DNA of 64,000 nucleotides from Candidula unifasciata (GCA_905116865.2 CAJHNH020004635.1:157501-221500); one strand, 5' to 3'; positions 21,566 to 33,851 are shown, counted from the stretch's first letter. The notes: a model not told the origin generated them from the letters alone. A program made the numbers and translations.

Positions 21566-22106
21566 AGTGGTGATCTGTTTTTGTTAAGGGGTTTCGTTTT
21601 TTAAGTTTCAAAAACTTCTAGACAGCCTTTGCCAGATCTGCCTTGTCATGCAGAAAGTCACTACTTAATGGCGCAGAACCAGCCCTTCGGTATCCTTCCT
21701 CGTCTCCCAAAACACGGGTAAGCTCTGAAGAAAACAAATCTAAAGGATGCCGCTAGTCTCAAACTCGGAAACAAAGCAATCCGCTCTGCCGGCAGACTTT
21801 ATCACTCTCATCGTGTTTTGTGAGTCCAGAACAACCACAGTCTTTGTGTTTTGCTGATGCTCCAGCCAGTTAAAAGCTGCAAGGACCAACTCCACCAATA
21901 TTCTATTTCAAGGCTATTTTAGAATTCACATGAAGGCAATCATTGCAGTCATTATGACCTTGGGAAACAAAATTCCTGAAAAACTGTATTAAACTGTATT
22001 GCAAATGGAAGTTAACCCCTGTCAAAAACTGCTCGGTGACTTTGAATTTGTTGCCGGACAGGCGCATAAATAACAGGCACAACGCAATACGTCACTCGGA
22101 AGAACG
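21566..22106. other. no recognisable feature
   Basis: No coding or repeat signal that I can support. Confidence 0.5.
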
Positions 22107-22888
22107 TCAAGAAGAAGAAGAAGAAGAAAAAGAAGTAGAAGAGGAAGAAGAAGAAGAAGAAGTAGAAGAGGAAGAAGAAGAAAAGGAAAAAGAAGAAGAA
22201 GAAGAAAAAGAAAAAGAAGAAGAAGAAGACGAAGAAGAAAACGAAGAAGAAGACGAAGAAAAAGAAGAGGAGGAGGAGGAAGAAGAGGAGGAGGAGGAAG
22301 AAGAAGAGGAGGAGGAGGAAGAAGAGGAGGAGGATGAAGAAGATGAGGAGGAGGAGGAAGAAGAAGAGGAGGAGGAGGAAGAAAAAGACGAGGACGAGGA
22401 AGAAGAAGAGGAGGAGGAGGAAGAAGAAGAGGATGAAGAAGAAAAAGAAGAAGAAGAGGAGGGGGAGAAGAAGAGGAGGAGGAGGAAGAAGAAGAAGAGG
22501 AGGAGGAAGAAGAAGAAGAGGAGGAGGAGGAAAAAGAAGAAGAGGAGGAGGAAGAAGAAGAAGAGGAGGATGAGGAGGAAGAAGAAGAAGAGGATGAGGA
22601 GGAGGAGGAAGAAGAAGAGGATGAGTAGGAGGAAGAAGAAGAAGAGGAGGAGAAGAAAGAAGAAGAAGAGGAGGAGGAGGATAAAGAAGAAGAAGAGGAG
22701 GAGGATGAGAAAGAAGAAGAAGAGGAGGAGGAGGAGAAAGAAGAAGAAGAGGAGGAGGAGGAAAAATAAGAAGAAGAGGAGGAGGAGAAAGAAGAAAAGG
22801 ACTAGGAGGAGAAAGAAGAGGAGGACTAGGAGGAGGAAGAAGAGGAGGACTAGGAGGAGGAAGGAGAAGAAGAAGAGGAGGAGGAAGA
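22107..22888 (+). repeat. ~780-bp GAA/GAG polypurine tract
   Basis: Almost pure A/G on the plus strand, built from GAA and GAG with sporadic GAT/GAC and occasional frame slips. The long Glu- and Lys/Arg-rich frames over it are composition artefacts. Strand-asymmetric purine tracts of this length can form triplex DNA; that is general knowledge, not shown here. Confidence 0.95.
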
Positions 22889-23973
<1,085 letters not shown>

Positions 23974-23975
23974 AT

Positions 23976-24170
23976 AGTGGCATAGACGCCCGAAAAGTTA
24001 TGGTGAAGGTTGAAGGTTAAAGGAGAACGGGGGGGTATATCGTGGAATGTGACATAGACACCAGAAAAGTGTGAGTGGAAGGAGACAGTGAGATGGGGGA
24101 TGTGGTACATCATATATAAACACCGTAAATGTTATAGTGGAAGGAGGAAGGGAACTGTGGTATACTGTTA
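23976..24170 (+). repeat. degenerate ~65-bp tandem repeat, 3 copies
   Basis: TAGACGCCCGAAAAGTTATG, TAGACACCAGAAAAGTGTGA and AAACACCGTAAATGTTATAG each lead into a GGAAGGAG-type purine segment and a GTGGTATA/GTGGTACA segment. Confidence 0.6.
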
Positions 24171-24194
24171 TAAAACTACCTCTCATAAACAATG

Positions 24195-24460
24195 CTACAG
24201 TGTTCAGTAAATGGGAAGAGGAGAAGAGGCAGGCCAAGAAACACCTGGATACAGAACTTGACCGACTGGACTAGCCCTAGGCATGCAACCACGAAGTCCA
24301 TTGATCTGGCTGTCAAAGGTAGAGGGGGCTGATCAGACAACCAACAGAAAATGGTGACCCAACGATACGCAGTTTTACGGGGCCATAATGGTGATGCTGA
24401 TGATGATGATGATGGTACTGATGACGATGATGATGATGATTATGCCACGATTACAACCGT
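24195..24460 (+). mobile_element. LINE 3' end with expanded GAT tail
   Basis: Reads GKRRRGRPRNTWIQNLTDW, then ATTKSIDLAVKGRGG and RYAVLRGHNGDADDDDD into a (GATGAT)n tail at ~24,390-24,440. The RGRPRxTW motif identifies a LINE reverse transcriptase C-terminus. Upstream RT is absent. Confidence 0.75.
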
Positions 24461-25020
24461 TAATATCTGTCACTTGTTCACGTTTACCAGGACCCAGTGC
24501 TGCGAGAAATGTTCGTGACAAACATCAGTACTTGTGATTAGTTAGATGACACTCAATCAATATAAACATATACATTCGGTGTTCAGTGTCACAGGCTTAT
24601 AGTAATACACTGTGACATTTGACAACCAGTAGCTACTGTTTTACTGTTCTGAGATTTGTAAGCCGTCAAGTGCTTACCCATTTCATAGGATACTAGATGT
24701 CATCACCATCATTATTCATTATGATCATAATTCGTTGTCATATCAGGTATTGCGTTGGTAGTGAATCTTCCTGATTATTCTATTCTGCAGTTGTCTCTGT
24801 CTGATACCCGTACCCTTATATTTATGAGCGTAATAATATATCAGCCAAGAATTGGGACAGTTAGCCCCCCCCCCCCCTTTTTCCTCTTATAGCATAAGGC
24901 AATCTAAATCAGCACAAAGAGACATCTCAGACAAATTCATTTCCACCTTTGCTACATGTGCCAGACGTGGTCACTCACAACAAAACATAAAAGAAAATTC
25001 TTAAAAATGGAAATGAGGTG
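24461..25020. other. no recognisable feature
   Basis: Poly-C at ~24,866-24,878, otherwise AT-rich. Confidence 0.5.
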
Positions 25021-25300
25021 TGTGAAAAAGACTGTAGGAGTGACCAGAAAAGATTAAATCAGGAATGAGGTCATGCGAAATAAAGTCGGCACAGAACCAA
25101 TTCTATAGCATACAGAACATATAGCAAAAGAGGACAGGAACGTAGAGCAAGAGGTAAACCAAGAATATTATGGGAAGATAACATCAGAAAACTCTACCGC
25201 ACCACGATTTGTCTATGGTCGAAGCAGCCAGAAGAGCACGAAGGACCTTACATCTCCCTCGACACCCAAGAGGACGTAAAGAAGAAGAATCTTTCAGTGT
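25020..25300 (+). mobile_element. LINE 3' end with AAG tail, decayed
   Basis: A disrupted frame reads RARGKPRILWEDNIRKLYR, then a short C-terminal stretch and GAAGAAGAATC. The GKPRxxWEDNI motif is the C-terminal basic motif of LINE RTs. Confidence 0.65.
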
Positions 25301-25384
25301 ATGCCTTTTCTACATAAATGTAGCATTTTCCAGTTCAGTGTTGCTATGCAGAACTAGATAACCGGAAATTAGTAACATTCCGTA

Positions 25385-25660
25385 TAAAAAGCCGTGGTGA
25401 CCACACTCCGACCTCAGTACGTAGAGTTCCAGTTAAAGTGGGTTGGGGGGGGGAGCAATTTTTCTTTGTTTTGTTTTGTTTTGTTGTTGAAAATTGACCT
25501 TGGTTCCTAGATCAGTGCAGACTAAAATGAGTACAAAGTAATGTCCTGGCAAGTAACGGATGTGAAGCGACTTTGTCACACACAGAGTACCCAAAGATTT
25601 AGAATTTTTTTTTTAAATTTTAGTTCTGTATATACTTAGAGTGCCAAAGGCGTGAAAAGG
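25385..25660 (+). repeat. SINE A, divergent
   Basis: CCGTGGTGACCACACTCCGA head, a poly-G run, a TTTTG repeat, then AATTGACCTTGGTTCCTAGA, AGTACAAAGTAATGTCCTGG, CAAGTAACGG and a tail GCCAAAGGCGTGAAAAGG. Confidence 0.6.
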
Positions 25661-25965
25661 ATTCTGAAACTATTCCTCTTCGCCAAACTGTCTAGCTTCT
25701 TCTCTCGCTGTCTCTCTCTCTCTATTCTCATCATTCGTCTATCAAACCACATTTCCGCGGCTTCCAAATAATGTTTCGCTAATCGTCCAGCTGTCCATGA
25801 TTCCCTTCCGTATGACAGGACAGGATTTATATGGCTCTTGAGAAATATCTTTCTCGTCTCGACTGACAAAGAAAGATTGCAAAGAATATTGTTAATTTTG
25901 TAAACTAAAGCCTTTGCTTGAGCTATTCAACAGATTACGTCTTTTGTTGCTGAATAAGTTAATTA
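25661..25965 (-). mobile_element. LINE fragment
   Basis: Minus strand: VETRKIFLKSHINPVLSYGR, then ESWTAGRLAKHYLEAAEMWF and DRRMMRI. This is the conserved SYGxESW...LEAxEMWFxRRMxRI block after the RT fingers/palm of CR1/L2/RTE-type LINEs. It abuts the tail of a SINE A copy. Confidence 0.75.
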
Positions 25966-26079
25966 ACCCCTTGTTGCCTAAAACATTCAAAACATCACAT
26001 GGACGATGTATGACAAAAATTAGGAGCTGAAGTGGCCAGGCAAAGGCAGCTTTTCAGAAGATGTTAAGTATTTTATGTA

Positions 26080-26690
26080 ATAAATTACTCTTATTAAACA
26101 TCAAAAAACGAGTATTGAAATGTTAAATCTAGCCTGTTCTGTTGTATGGTTATGAATCTTGGAAAAAAAAAAGGGGGGGGGGGGGCAAACAAATCAGGAA
26201 GAGTTTGGAGACAACTGAGATGTGGTTCTTGAGAATAATGTTGAAAATACACTGGGCTGCCAAAATAACCAAAATTTAATGTCTGAAAATTGAACATTAT
26301 ATACAACAATTGAAAGGGAACAAGCAAAGTTCTTTGGTCATTTAATGAGAAAAGGAGCACTGGAAAAAATTGTTGACATTGGAAAGATCACTGGTAGAAG
26401 AAGCAGATGCAGACCAAGAGAAATGATTGTATATGGCTCAACTTTTTGAGTCCCTTGGAACGCATCATACTTTCATAGGTGTCTACCTAGAAACCCAATT
26501 AACGCAAGATGCGACGGTTTTACGTCTCTCTTGACTATCCATTGGGCCTATAATGCTAACCCCCCTGGGACTCAAGGAGTTAAGACAGCGGCATGGAGGA
26601 ATATCATCAGTAACCTAAATGAAACTATTCCACGCCCTTGTGCAGGCTGAGGCATACTAGGCTGTTCCATCATCCTAGAGACCAAACGTC
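26080..26690 (+). mobile_element. LINE 3' end interrupted by a MITE
   Basis: A frame with gaps reads SLETTEMWFLRIMLKIHWA-like residues, then EQAKFFGHLMRKGALEKIV, GKITGRRSRCRPREMI and, beyond the inserted element at 26,438-26,583, TAAWRNIISNLNE. The order is that of LINE C-termini (EMWFLRRML, FGHxxR, GRPREMI, LTxWxxxxISxL). A 10-A/13-G run (26,163-26,185) interrupts the frame upstream. Confidence 0.75.
26438..26583. mobile_element. 146-bp MITE, piggyBac-like ends
   Basis: Left end TCAACTTTTTGAGTCCC and right end GGGACTCAAGGAGTTAA are near-perfect inverted repeats. Read inward, the right end starts TTAACTCCTTGAGTCCC, resembling piggyBac-type ends with a TTAA target; the left TTAA has decayed to TCAA. 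It splits a LINE reading frame, which independently supports insertion. No transposase. Confidence 0.55.
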
Positions 26691-26699
26691 ATCTGTGTG

Positions 26700-26845
26700 T
26701 TTATCGTTTAACCCTACCAGGTCCGTACAGTGAGGCGACCAACACCCACTGAAAAAAAAGTGCCACCATTTGAACAAAGGTCACCCGAGCACAAATCCCA
26801 GAAACCCGGTTCAACCGTTAGGTTATATTTGGGCTCCATTTACAA
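26700..26845 (-). repeat. dispersed repeat family G
   Basis: Minus strand: AATATAACCTAACGGTTGAA, CCGGGTTTCTGGGATTTGTG, ATGGTGGCACTTTTTT and GTGGGTGTTGGTCGC. It parallels the plus-strand copies at 34,655, 36,890 and 37,945. Confidence 0.65.
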
Positions 26846-26859
26846 CCAGGGTCTGACTT

Positions 26860-27030
26860 TAAAAAACAAACAAAAAATTACGTCCCACTTTGAGTCATCG
26901 GATTGCTGGTCTGGTGAATATCACGCCAGCTGCAATTACTTTGCAAAATAATTCAGGTTACCCACGTTAGGCCTGGTCAAATTATAAATAATAAAAAAAA
27001 AAATTACGCTTTGGATAAGTAGAAAGCATC
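26860..27030 (-). repeat. SINE A fragment
   Basis: GGTGAATATCACGCCAGCTG and ATTACTTTGCAAAATAATTC on the plus strand correspond to the reverse complement of the family A ATGCTGACCACATC/GGAAGTAA region. An A-run follows. Confidence 0.5.
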
Positions 27031-28735
27031 TAGAAGTCGCAGTTAACCATAAACTGCATCTATACATCTAGGCATGCTGGAGTAAAATGCAATGAAAGAG
27101 CTTACTAGCTGGCAAGTAACTTGGCATCATAGAAGCCTCTGTGCCAACGTTTTCCAGGTGAGCGGCTTTGGTCGCAATAGGGGTGGGGGTGGGGGGGGGG
27201 GGGGAAAGGCAGGGACGAAGTCGAATCTGTCTATTTTCTTCAAGTTTAAATTCCTTTTTTAACAATAATTCTACTTTTGCCACATAAAAACAATTTATAG
27301 GATTGCAACATTTTCTCTTGTTCGATAATTTCGCCGTCTTTCTGTCCACTTTCCTTTTACACAGAACTTCTTATGCCTTCTGCTGCTTTGATTGCAGTAA
27401 ATATTTTTATATAACAAATAACAATACGCGTCTCATTTTCGCATGTTTTCTTTCTGTTTTTTTTTTTTTTTTCTTTTGTATTTAAAAAAATATATAACGC
27501 GCACTGGTATGTGGATTAAATCCGTGTATCTCTTGTATCGATCCAAGTCTAAATATAATCACGTGACACCTTGTAACTAATGTCATAATTGCTTGTGGTC
27601 TTGAGAAATGTTTTGATTGGATTATTGGATTAGGTTGCAGTGTTATCGCAATTAGTCACTGTATGTGAGTGCCTTTCAGCGACATCCTTGGAAACATACT
27701 AAGGCATACAGAGGACTGACACAGTAAGGAAGGACATATATACTTTGGATTAATTTTTTAACGGAGGCATAGTGTATAGTGTTACACTCAACTATTACTT
27801 AAAAAGTTATCTCATTCACGAATTGTTATTGCAAGGTGTTGTTATTTAAGTTATCGATTAGGTGCCGTCTCCATACTGAATGTTGGCTGTAATGAATCTC
27901 CAATACTTTGCATATCTTGTCTTGGTTGTACACTCTCGCAGACTGCTCGTCTGTATATTTTTAAGTCAGCATCTTTACGCAAATTATGTCTTTCCTATTA
28001 CCATAATTTTTCCTAAATCTAAACTGCTATACATAATTTGTTTGTTTTTTTAAATTCTTCCGTGTATGATCTTAAGAAGTAGTTTAGTTATATGGTTCAA
28101 CAAACTAACTGTTCTGTATTTTTCACACTCAACTGTTTTTGACTTTTTTAAGCAGGTTGTCGAAAATATGTTTTCAAATCCTTTGGAATGTTGTGTTATA
28201 AAATGTTTTGCAAATTTCAATGATGTTATTATTGCCAAAGCTGGAAAATAACTTGACTATCTCCGTTGTTATTTTGTCAGAATCTGCGGCTTCGTGTATT
28301 TAATAACTTTCTATTTTATTAACCTTTTCTTTTAAATTGTTTGGTCCCTCGTGAAGATTGAACAGTTCTGGTGTGATGCCTCTGTTGTCACAAAATTGAT
28401 CCTCTGTGTACTTCAACCTTGTAGTTATATAATTATCAAATGTCTCTATCTCTCCTCCGATGCAACCTTATCTGTTAAATGTTTTCTCCTATTTGTGAGT
28501 TTTACTATGTTTGCATGCACTTTTGTGTTTTATGCTTGCTTTCTAGATCCTCTATTTCTTTACATTTCTCTTGAATCCATATCTCTTTGGCAACTCTTTA
28601 TAAGAAACTTATTTCTCTGATAATTATTGCATTCTTTTGGACTGTCTTTCTTTGTATAGCTGTAGCATTCAAGTAAGCAATTAAGCAACACTGGCAATAA
28701 CTCAAATGCAAATAGGGCATAACCCAAATGTTCAT
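27031..28735. other. no gene recognised
   Basis: About 1.7 kb, AT-rich, with a G-rich run at 27,181-27,204 and a poly-T at ~27,457-27,473. No RT, tRNA or SINE motif was recognised. Confidence 0.5.
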
Positions 28736-28739
28736 AACC

Positions 28740-28960
28740 AAAACACACTCAGTGGGTGATGTGGTTAACATCACGCCGGCCGTATTTACTTCACAAGAAT
28801 ACTCTAAGTTTCCATTTTAAGGGTAGGTCGACTTGTATACACTGAGTCAATTAAAACAAATCCAGTTTGTGCGAACTCGAATTCAAGACCTTCGTTCCAC
28901 AAGCAAGTGTTAAGCCACAGCGCTTTTGTATTCAAGTAAGTAGTTACCTCAATACCAACA
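28740..28960 (-). repeat. SINE A, degenerate
   Basis: Plus-strand reading GTGGGTGATGTGGTTAACAT, CACGCCGGCCGTATTTACTT, then GGTAGGTCGACTTG and GCGAACTCGAATTCAAGACC (reverse of the B-box region). All parts occur in inverse order, so the element is on the minus strand. Confidence 0.7.
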
Positions 28961-29094
28961 GATAGAAGTTGTCGCACAACTGAATGACGGGATAGGAGGA
29001 GCAGGAAGATGTATTTCACAAAACGAAGAAAATATTTATCGAAACTGGAAAGCGTATTCCCATGGAGTACATTTAGACTATATCATCGAATATA

Positions 29095-29335
29095 GGACAA
29101 ATGGGCCATCACAGTCTTGTAAGACTGACTTAGCGGGGAGTGACGAGAGGATTTGACGGATGCTCGAGGCTCCGAGAAAAGGCAAAGTGGACATACAAAC
29201 AGAATGCTAGTGAGGTCACTGGTATTGGAACTCTGCGCTAGCTGCTGAGGACGGGGATGGCGCGCTAATAGGAATGCCCCGAGTGCTGTAATGTCGGTTC
29301 TTGAATCAGCCTAACTCAACTGTTGGTTATTCGTT
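29095..29335 (+). mobile_element. WxCPxC-terminated retroelement end, decayed
   Basis: Near the end a disrupted frame reads ECPECCNVGS, then GGTTCTTGAATCAGCCTAAC and CTCAACTG. The same ending with the same tail occurs at 50,430-50,690; related ends are at 34,895 and 45,165. Probably the C-terminus of one LINE ORF family. Confidence 0.5.
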
Positions 29336-29427
29336 TCTCAGGCAGAGGCATTCCGACTTCGCAGAAAAACACCCTTACTGATTCCACCTTTACATTATGT
29401 TTACTAGAGGCACAGTAAGTTTATTCT

Positions 29428-29515
29428 CCCCCCCCCCCCCCCCCAACCAACAATAGGGCACCTGAACTCACACGATGGGGGAGGCGGGGGGGGGGTGGGG
29501 GTAGATGGGGAGTGG
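29428..29515. repeat. poly-C and poly-G rich block
   Basis: 17 C at 29,428-29,444, then GGGGGAGG(C)GGGGGGGGG-type runs at 29,477-29,515. The two tracts could pair with each other. Confidence 0.9.
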
Positions 29516-29531
29516 GGCTAAGATAAAAAAT

Positions 29532-29884
29532 TCAGAGTATTATACAAACACAGAGTATGATACAAACACAGAGTATTATACAAACACAGAGTATTATACA
29601 AACACAGAGTATTATACAAACACAGAGTATTATACAAACACAAAGTATTATACAAATACAAAGTATTATACAAACACAGAGTATTATACAAACACAGAGT
29701 ATTATACAAACACAGAGTATTATACAAACACAAAGTATTATACAAATACAAAGTATTATACAAACACAGAGTATTATAACAAACACAGAGTATTATACAA
29801 ACACAGAGTATTATACAAACACAGAGTATTATACAAACGCAGACTATTATACAAACGCAGACTATTATACAAACACAGAATAAT
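29532..29884 (+). repeat. 18-bp minisatellite, ~19-20 copies
   Basis: Unit TATTATACAAACACAGAG, with AAATACAAAG and ACGCAGAC variants and one extra A near 29,779. Because 18 is a multiple of three, all frames stay open and give six-residue repeats (for example YYTNTE); no other evidence of coding. Confidence 0.96.
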
Positions 29885-30034
29885 AGAAACACCAGGAAAA
29901 GGCAGTCGCGTTCTGGTTGATGGATATGACAGCATGCAAAATAATGTAACTACTGAGAAGATTCAAGGATAAAGAAAATACCTTAAATATTTGTCGGTGG
30001 TCTGGAGTCATTTCAGAACATTTTCTCCTTCTTT

Positions 30035-30290
30035 ATCTTCGCATTCGCCAACTGTAAACCCCGACATAAAGTTCTAGTTGTTTGTGATTTTCGGACTTTG
30101 ATCTTGTTCTAAAACTTGAGTTTCGCGTGAACATCCATTTTTCAGATCTGGCATTTTAAAATCAGACTATTGGTATCTGGCCTCTCACGCGGATGACTTC
30201 TGACTTCGAAGGAATTCCCCTAATTAGTCGCCTCCTACGACATACTTGTTAGGGGGCATGTGCTTCTGTTCCTCCCCCCCCCCCCCAGCC
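30035..30290 (+). repeat. dispersed repeat family D
   Basis: CGCCAACTGTAAACCCCGAC start and CTAATTAGTCGCCTCCTACG, ACATACTTGTTAGGGGGC end. Copies lie at 36,360, 45,465 and, partially on the minus strand, 49,885. About 240 bp; class unknown. Ends in a poly-C run. Confidence 0.65.
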
Positions 30291-30884
30291 CTCCTCCAAC
30301 CCCTCATGATGGACCTGGAAGGACTAAAGAAGAACTGAAAATATTCAAGTATTAACATAATTTTAAGGGGAAAACAAACAATTACTAACAACCTTTCACT
30401 GTTACATGAGACATATCAGTTACATTTTGTAAAAGTTCATGAGACATGGAAACACGTCAAGGCCTTTGCCAGTTGTCACGTCACGGCATGTAATAATGAC
30501 ATAACATTCAGATTTAATTATTAATTTAGCTTTCATATTACGGTAAAAAGATAAACGGATTGTTTTTCTACGGAACAAATGACGTGGTAGCAAATGGATA
30601 TTTTTACAGTCGACTCGGGACTTGAGGGTCGATGTTGCCAACACCCGCCAACTGCTTTTACTTTTCATGATATTTACTAGTAGCCATATTAGGCTGAGAT
30701 GACGTAGGGGTCTAGGTCTGCTACAAATATCTAACTAGATGTAGCTTCGACCGAAGACCGACTGCTAGAGAACAAGAGTCAAGCCACTAATTTACCGTTG
30801 CTCACTTTTCTGTTCCTGAAAGTACACTGTATTTGATTTTCAGTTTTCTGTAGTTTATCAATAATGTTTACAGATTTAGTTTGA
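30291..30884. other. no recognisable feature
   Basis: No gene or repeat recognised up to the SINE B copy. Confidence 0.45.
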
Positions 30885-31265
30885 AGTTTGAACAACAGAC
30901 CAACATCCTGGCACACTGGTAGTAATAGTAACCCATAAGTGCTCTCCTGTTCTTCTAACTCAAGTCTGAGTCTGAAAAGGCTCAGCACAGTGTACAGGCT
31001 CTGTGACACCGGTGAGGATCCTCCAATGCTTTGGGGAGGTTTTAAACCCTTGCAGCGCCGTTAGGCTATATTTTTTAATTATTTCCAACTGCCAAGGGAT
31101 TTTGTACGAGCATAACCTTGCACACGGGAGTCCGATCTCACTATCCAGAGACTAGAGGAAATAATAGAAGTCCAAGTCCACGTGATAAAAATCCCAGCCC
31201 TTACCGGGGATTGAACCCGGAACCTCTAGCACTCGAGGCAGACACCATGTCTCGAGTCCACGCAG
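30885..31265 (-). repeat. SINE B, full-length type
   Basis: Minus strand runs from the head CTGCGTGGACTCGAGACATG (31,265) through GGTTCCGGGTTCAATCCCCG, AAGGGCTGGGATTTTTATCA, GCCGTTAGGC (reverse sense) to TGTTCAAACTTCAAACT (~30,885). The head is well preserved, including a canonical B box GGTTCAATCCC. Confidence 0.85.
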
Positions 31266-31422
31266 CATAACCTTGCACACGGGCGTCCGATCTCACTATC
31301 CAGAGACTAGAGGGAATTAATAGAAGTCCAAGTCCACGTGAAAAAAATCATAGCCCTTACCGGGGATTGAACCCGGAACCTCTAGCACTCGAGGCAGACA
31401 CCATGCCTCTAGTCCACGCAGC
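31266..31422 (-). repeat. SINE B head, tandem duplicate
   Basis: 157 bp repeating 31,111-31,265 almost base for base and joined exactly head-to-tail. Differences are few (for example GGGAGTCC/GGGCGTCC), so the duplication is young relative to the SINE itself. Confidence 0.9.
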
Positions 31423-31519
31423 CCCCTTACAGATTTAATGATCATGAAGACCCAGCCAACCTCTGGACACGAAAGAAACAGACTATTATATCTATAGTGC
31501 GTAACTGGCACTCATATTT

Positions 31520-32385
31520 CTACTTGCACAAAGCTGGATTATGAAGACAGCAACTGCTAACACCAGGAATGCAATTCAGTGGAACCCTATAAAACAGCTG
31601 AATAATCTGGACTTCGCTGATGATATTGCCAATCTGTCCCACCCACTGAATCAGAAGCAAGATAAATTAAATATACTTGATACGAGATCAAAACATCTTG
31701 TTAAAAAAATCAGCAATCGAAAGACAAAAGTTATGAGAATAAACTAGGCAAATAGTAATATCGGTTTCTGTTAATGGTATCCCACTCAAGGCGTGTAGTC
31801 GTACACCTATTTCGACAGTAATGTAGATAAAGATGGCGAAACTGATATGGATTTTATTATACAAAAACAAAATGTAAGAAGAGCTTTCATAGCACTCGGA
31901 ATATGTGGAGATCAAAAGAAATTAAAACCAGTACCAAACTCTAATGTCAAATCGGTACTGATGTACGTAGTAGAAACATGGAGAACAGCTGAAACAATTA
32001 CTAATAAACTACATACATTCATTAACTGGTGACTGCGCAGAACAGAGAGAATTAAATGGTATGATGGAATCATTAATGTTGAGCTTTGGGAAAAAACTAA
32101 AGTTTTAATGGATAGATAGGTGAAGAAAAGACATTGGCTTCGGATAGGACAGACGTTGGGATAACATGAGAAAAATTTAACTAGAATGTCTATGCACTGG
32201 AACCCACAGGGGGCATAGAAAATAAAGAAAGACAAAAAACACACGGAGAAGGAAGCTAGAGAGTAAAGTTTAAAAGATGGGTAGGACATGGGATGAGCTG
32301 CATGCAGTAGCGAAGGATAGAAGGACTTAGTGGGAGTTGGTTGAAGGCCTGTGCTCTACTGGGCGATAAAAGGCAGAAGAAGAAG
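31520..32385 (+). mobile_element. LINE (family X): RT palm to 3' end
   Basis: The most complete X copy. WIMKTATANTRNAIQW precedes LDFADDIANLSHPLNQ, the RT catalytic FADD with the usual LSH follow-up. Then come IxNRKTKVM, VETWRTAETITNKLH, WYDGIINVELWEKT, a decayed WNPQG region, and a tail of GAAGAAGAAGAAGAAG. The N-terminal endonuclease is absent. There are several stops and frameshifts. Family assignment to RTE/CR1-type is from motif style only. Confidence 0.8.
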
Positions 32386-32619
32386 AAGAAGGGACAAAAG
32401 AAACTCTGCAGACCATGTACAAGAATATTAAAGATTTGTGATTCAAAACTGTGTCCATGTGGACAGTCTCCATAGAATACTAAACACTTGCTACAGACAG
32501 GCTTTCTATAGGCAGTAGAGAGACCCTAGGCTTGGTGGCTGGTATTCCAATGCAAACCAATCTGTGTGGAACAGTGTTGTTCGTCCATCACGAGTGATAA
32601 AGACCACTTTCATCCAAAG

Positions 32620-32745
32620 TTAAAAAAAAAAGTAAAGTACCCTTTCCACGCCTTTAGGCGTAAATGGCATATAGGGCTAGACTTATAATTTTAAAGACCA
32701 ACGGCACAAGATGAGTGATGTGGTCAGCATCACGCTGGCTTCAAC
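32620..32745 (-). repeat. SINE A tail
   Basis: Plus-strand CCACGCCTTTAGGCGTAAAT, GGGCTAGACTTATAA and GAGTGATGTGGTCAGCATCA are the reverse complement of the family A 3' half. The head is missing. Confidence 0.75.
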
Positions 32746-33570
32746 CAAAGTAGTAATGATAAATGAATATGAGTACGAAGGTGGCTGATTAGTCCAATAT
32801 GAACCAGGAAAGTTCTTGAGCAGTGCTGACAACAGATGGAAGCCGCAGTAAGTGTGAGATTAGCAGTACGATTCTTTCTAGTCTGCCTCCGTTTCTCTGC
32901 CTGTGCAACCTCTGCTGCCTGGCAGGCCGATGCACCATGCCTGAGGGACGTACGCCATCCAGAACGATAAAACAGTGGAAGATATGTGTCGCACTACTGA
33001 CTTTTTAGAAGACTGTAGCCTTTTCATTTGAAAACCACTAGCCGAAGAACCTAAACAATAAAGTGGTAAAGGGGGGGGGGGGAGGTGGGGGCGGGGAACA
33101 GATTTTATACTTGTATCTCCAGTAAACGAACCTTATGCTTTTTTCTTTCATGTTCGTTTGAAATTCTCTTGTGTGTTGTTTAGAAAATCTAAATGGTGTC
33201 AACTTGCTGTAAGCCTAAATGTCGATATTTGCTCTCCCATATAATGTTCGATTTTGATTAGCCACTTCCGTTCATTAATTGACGGTTACAAAGGCCGATC
33301 AAGTTATTCGCAGCATGCGTCATGTCGCTGCTGCCCCCGACTGCTTTGTAAGTAAATTAATGATCCCCTAACAGCTGTAGAAGACGTGCAACAAGCTAAA
33401 GATAGACAAATGCTATAATGAGCGAATCAGTCAGCAGCCTTGATGCAAAAAATAATAGCAAATGATTATTGATTGAAAAAAAAAAAAACCCAGAATATGG
33501 CAACTTGAGCATACATGTCAATGCTCGGTCTTCGGTAGCCAGGTTTCAAGGTGTTGATACTATTTGTTCC
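32746..33570. other. no gene recognised
   Basis: Poly-G run at 33,071-33,082 and A-run at ~33,477. No coding support. Confidence 0.5.
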
Positions 33571-33576
33571 AGCCGC

Positions 33577-33627
33577 ACTCTAGATGTACTGACACACTCT
33601 AGATGTACAGACACAATCTAGATGTAC
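33577..33627 (+). repeat. ~21-bp tandem repeat, 3 copies
   Basis: Repeated TCTAGATGTAC(T/A)GACACA. Confidence 0.9.
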
Positions 33628-33667
33628 AAAAGCCGTCATCTTCCCTTTTTAAATTTTTTAAATGTCG

Positions 33668-33745
33668 GACCGGGTCTTTGTGGCGAAGTGGTCAAGCGGT
33701 TGGCCTCGCGCACTGAAATACGTAGGTTCGTTTGACAGCGGCAAA
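33668..33745 (+). repeat. tRNA-like sequence
   Basis: GTCTTTGTGGCGAAGTGGTC and AAGCGGTTGGCCTCGCGC look like the D-arm of a class II (Ser/Leu-like) tRNA; GTAGGTTCGTTTGAC is a damaged B box. No closed acceptor stem, so a SINE head or pseudo-tRNA. Confidence 0.45.
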
Positions 33746-33849
33746 ATTCAGCTCACGAGTGCAAATTTTACGGAGATCTCTGTGGATCGTCGGCAGCGCT
33801 ACGGATTCGTACTCTGTGCGACGCTCTCGGCAGGCAACTAGCTATTTTG

Positions 33850-33851
<2 letters not shown>

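Noticed and set aside
29505..29972. 155-codon frame with YYTNTE repeats
   Set aside because: An 18-bp repeat is a multiple of three, so frames stay open automatically on both strands.
33668..33745. Possible tRNA-Ser/Leu gene
   Set aside because: D-arm is good, but the T-arm is damaged and no acceptor stem closes.
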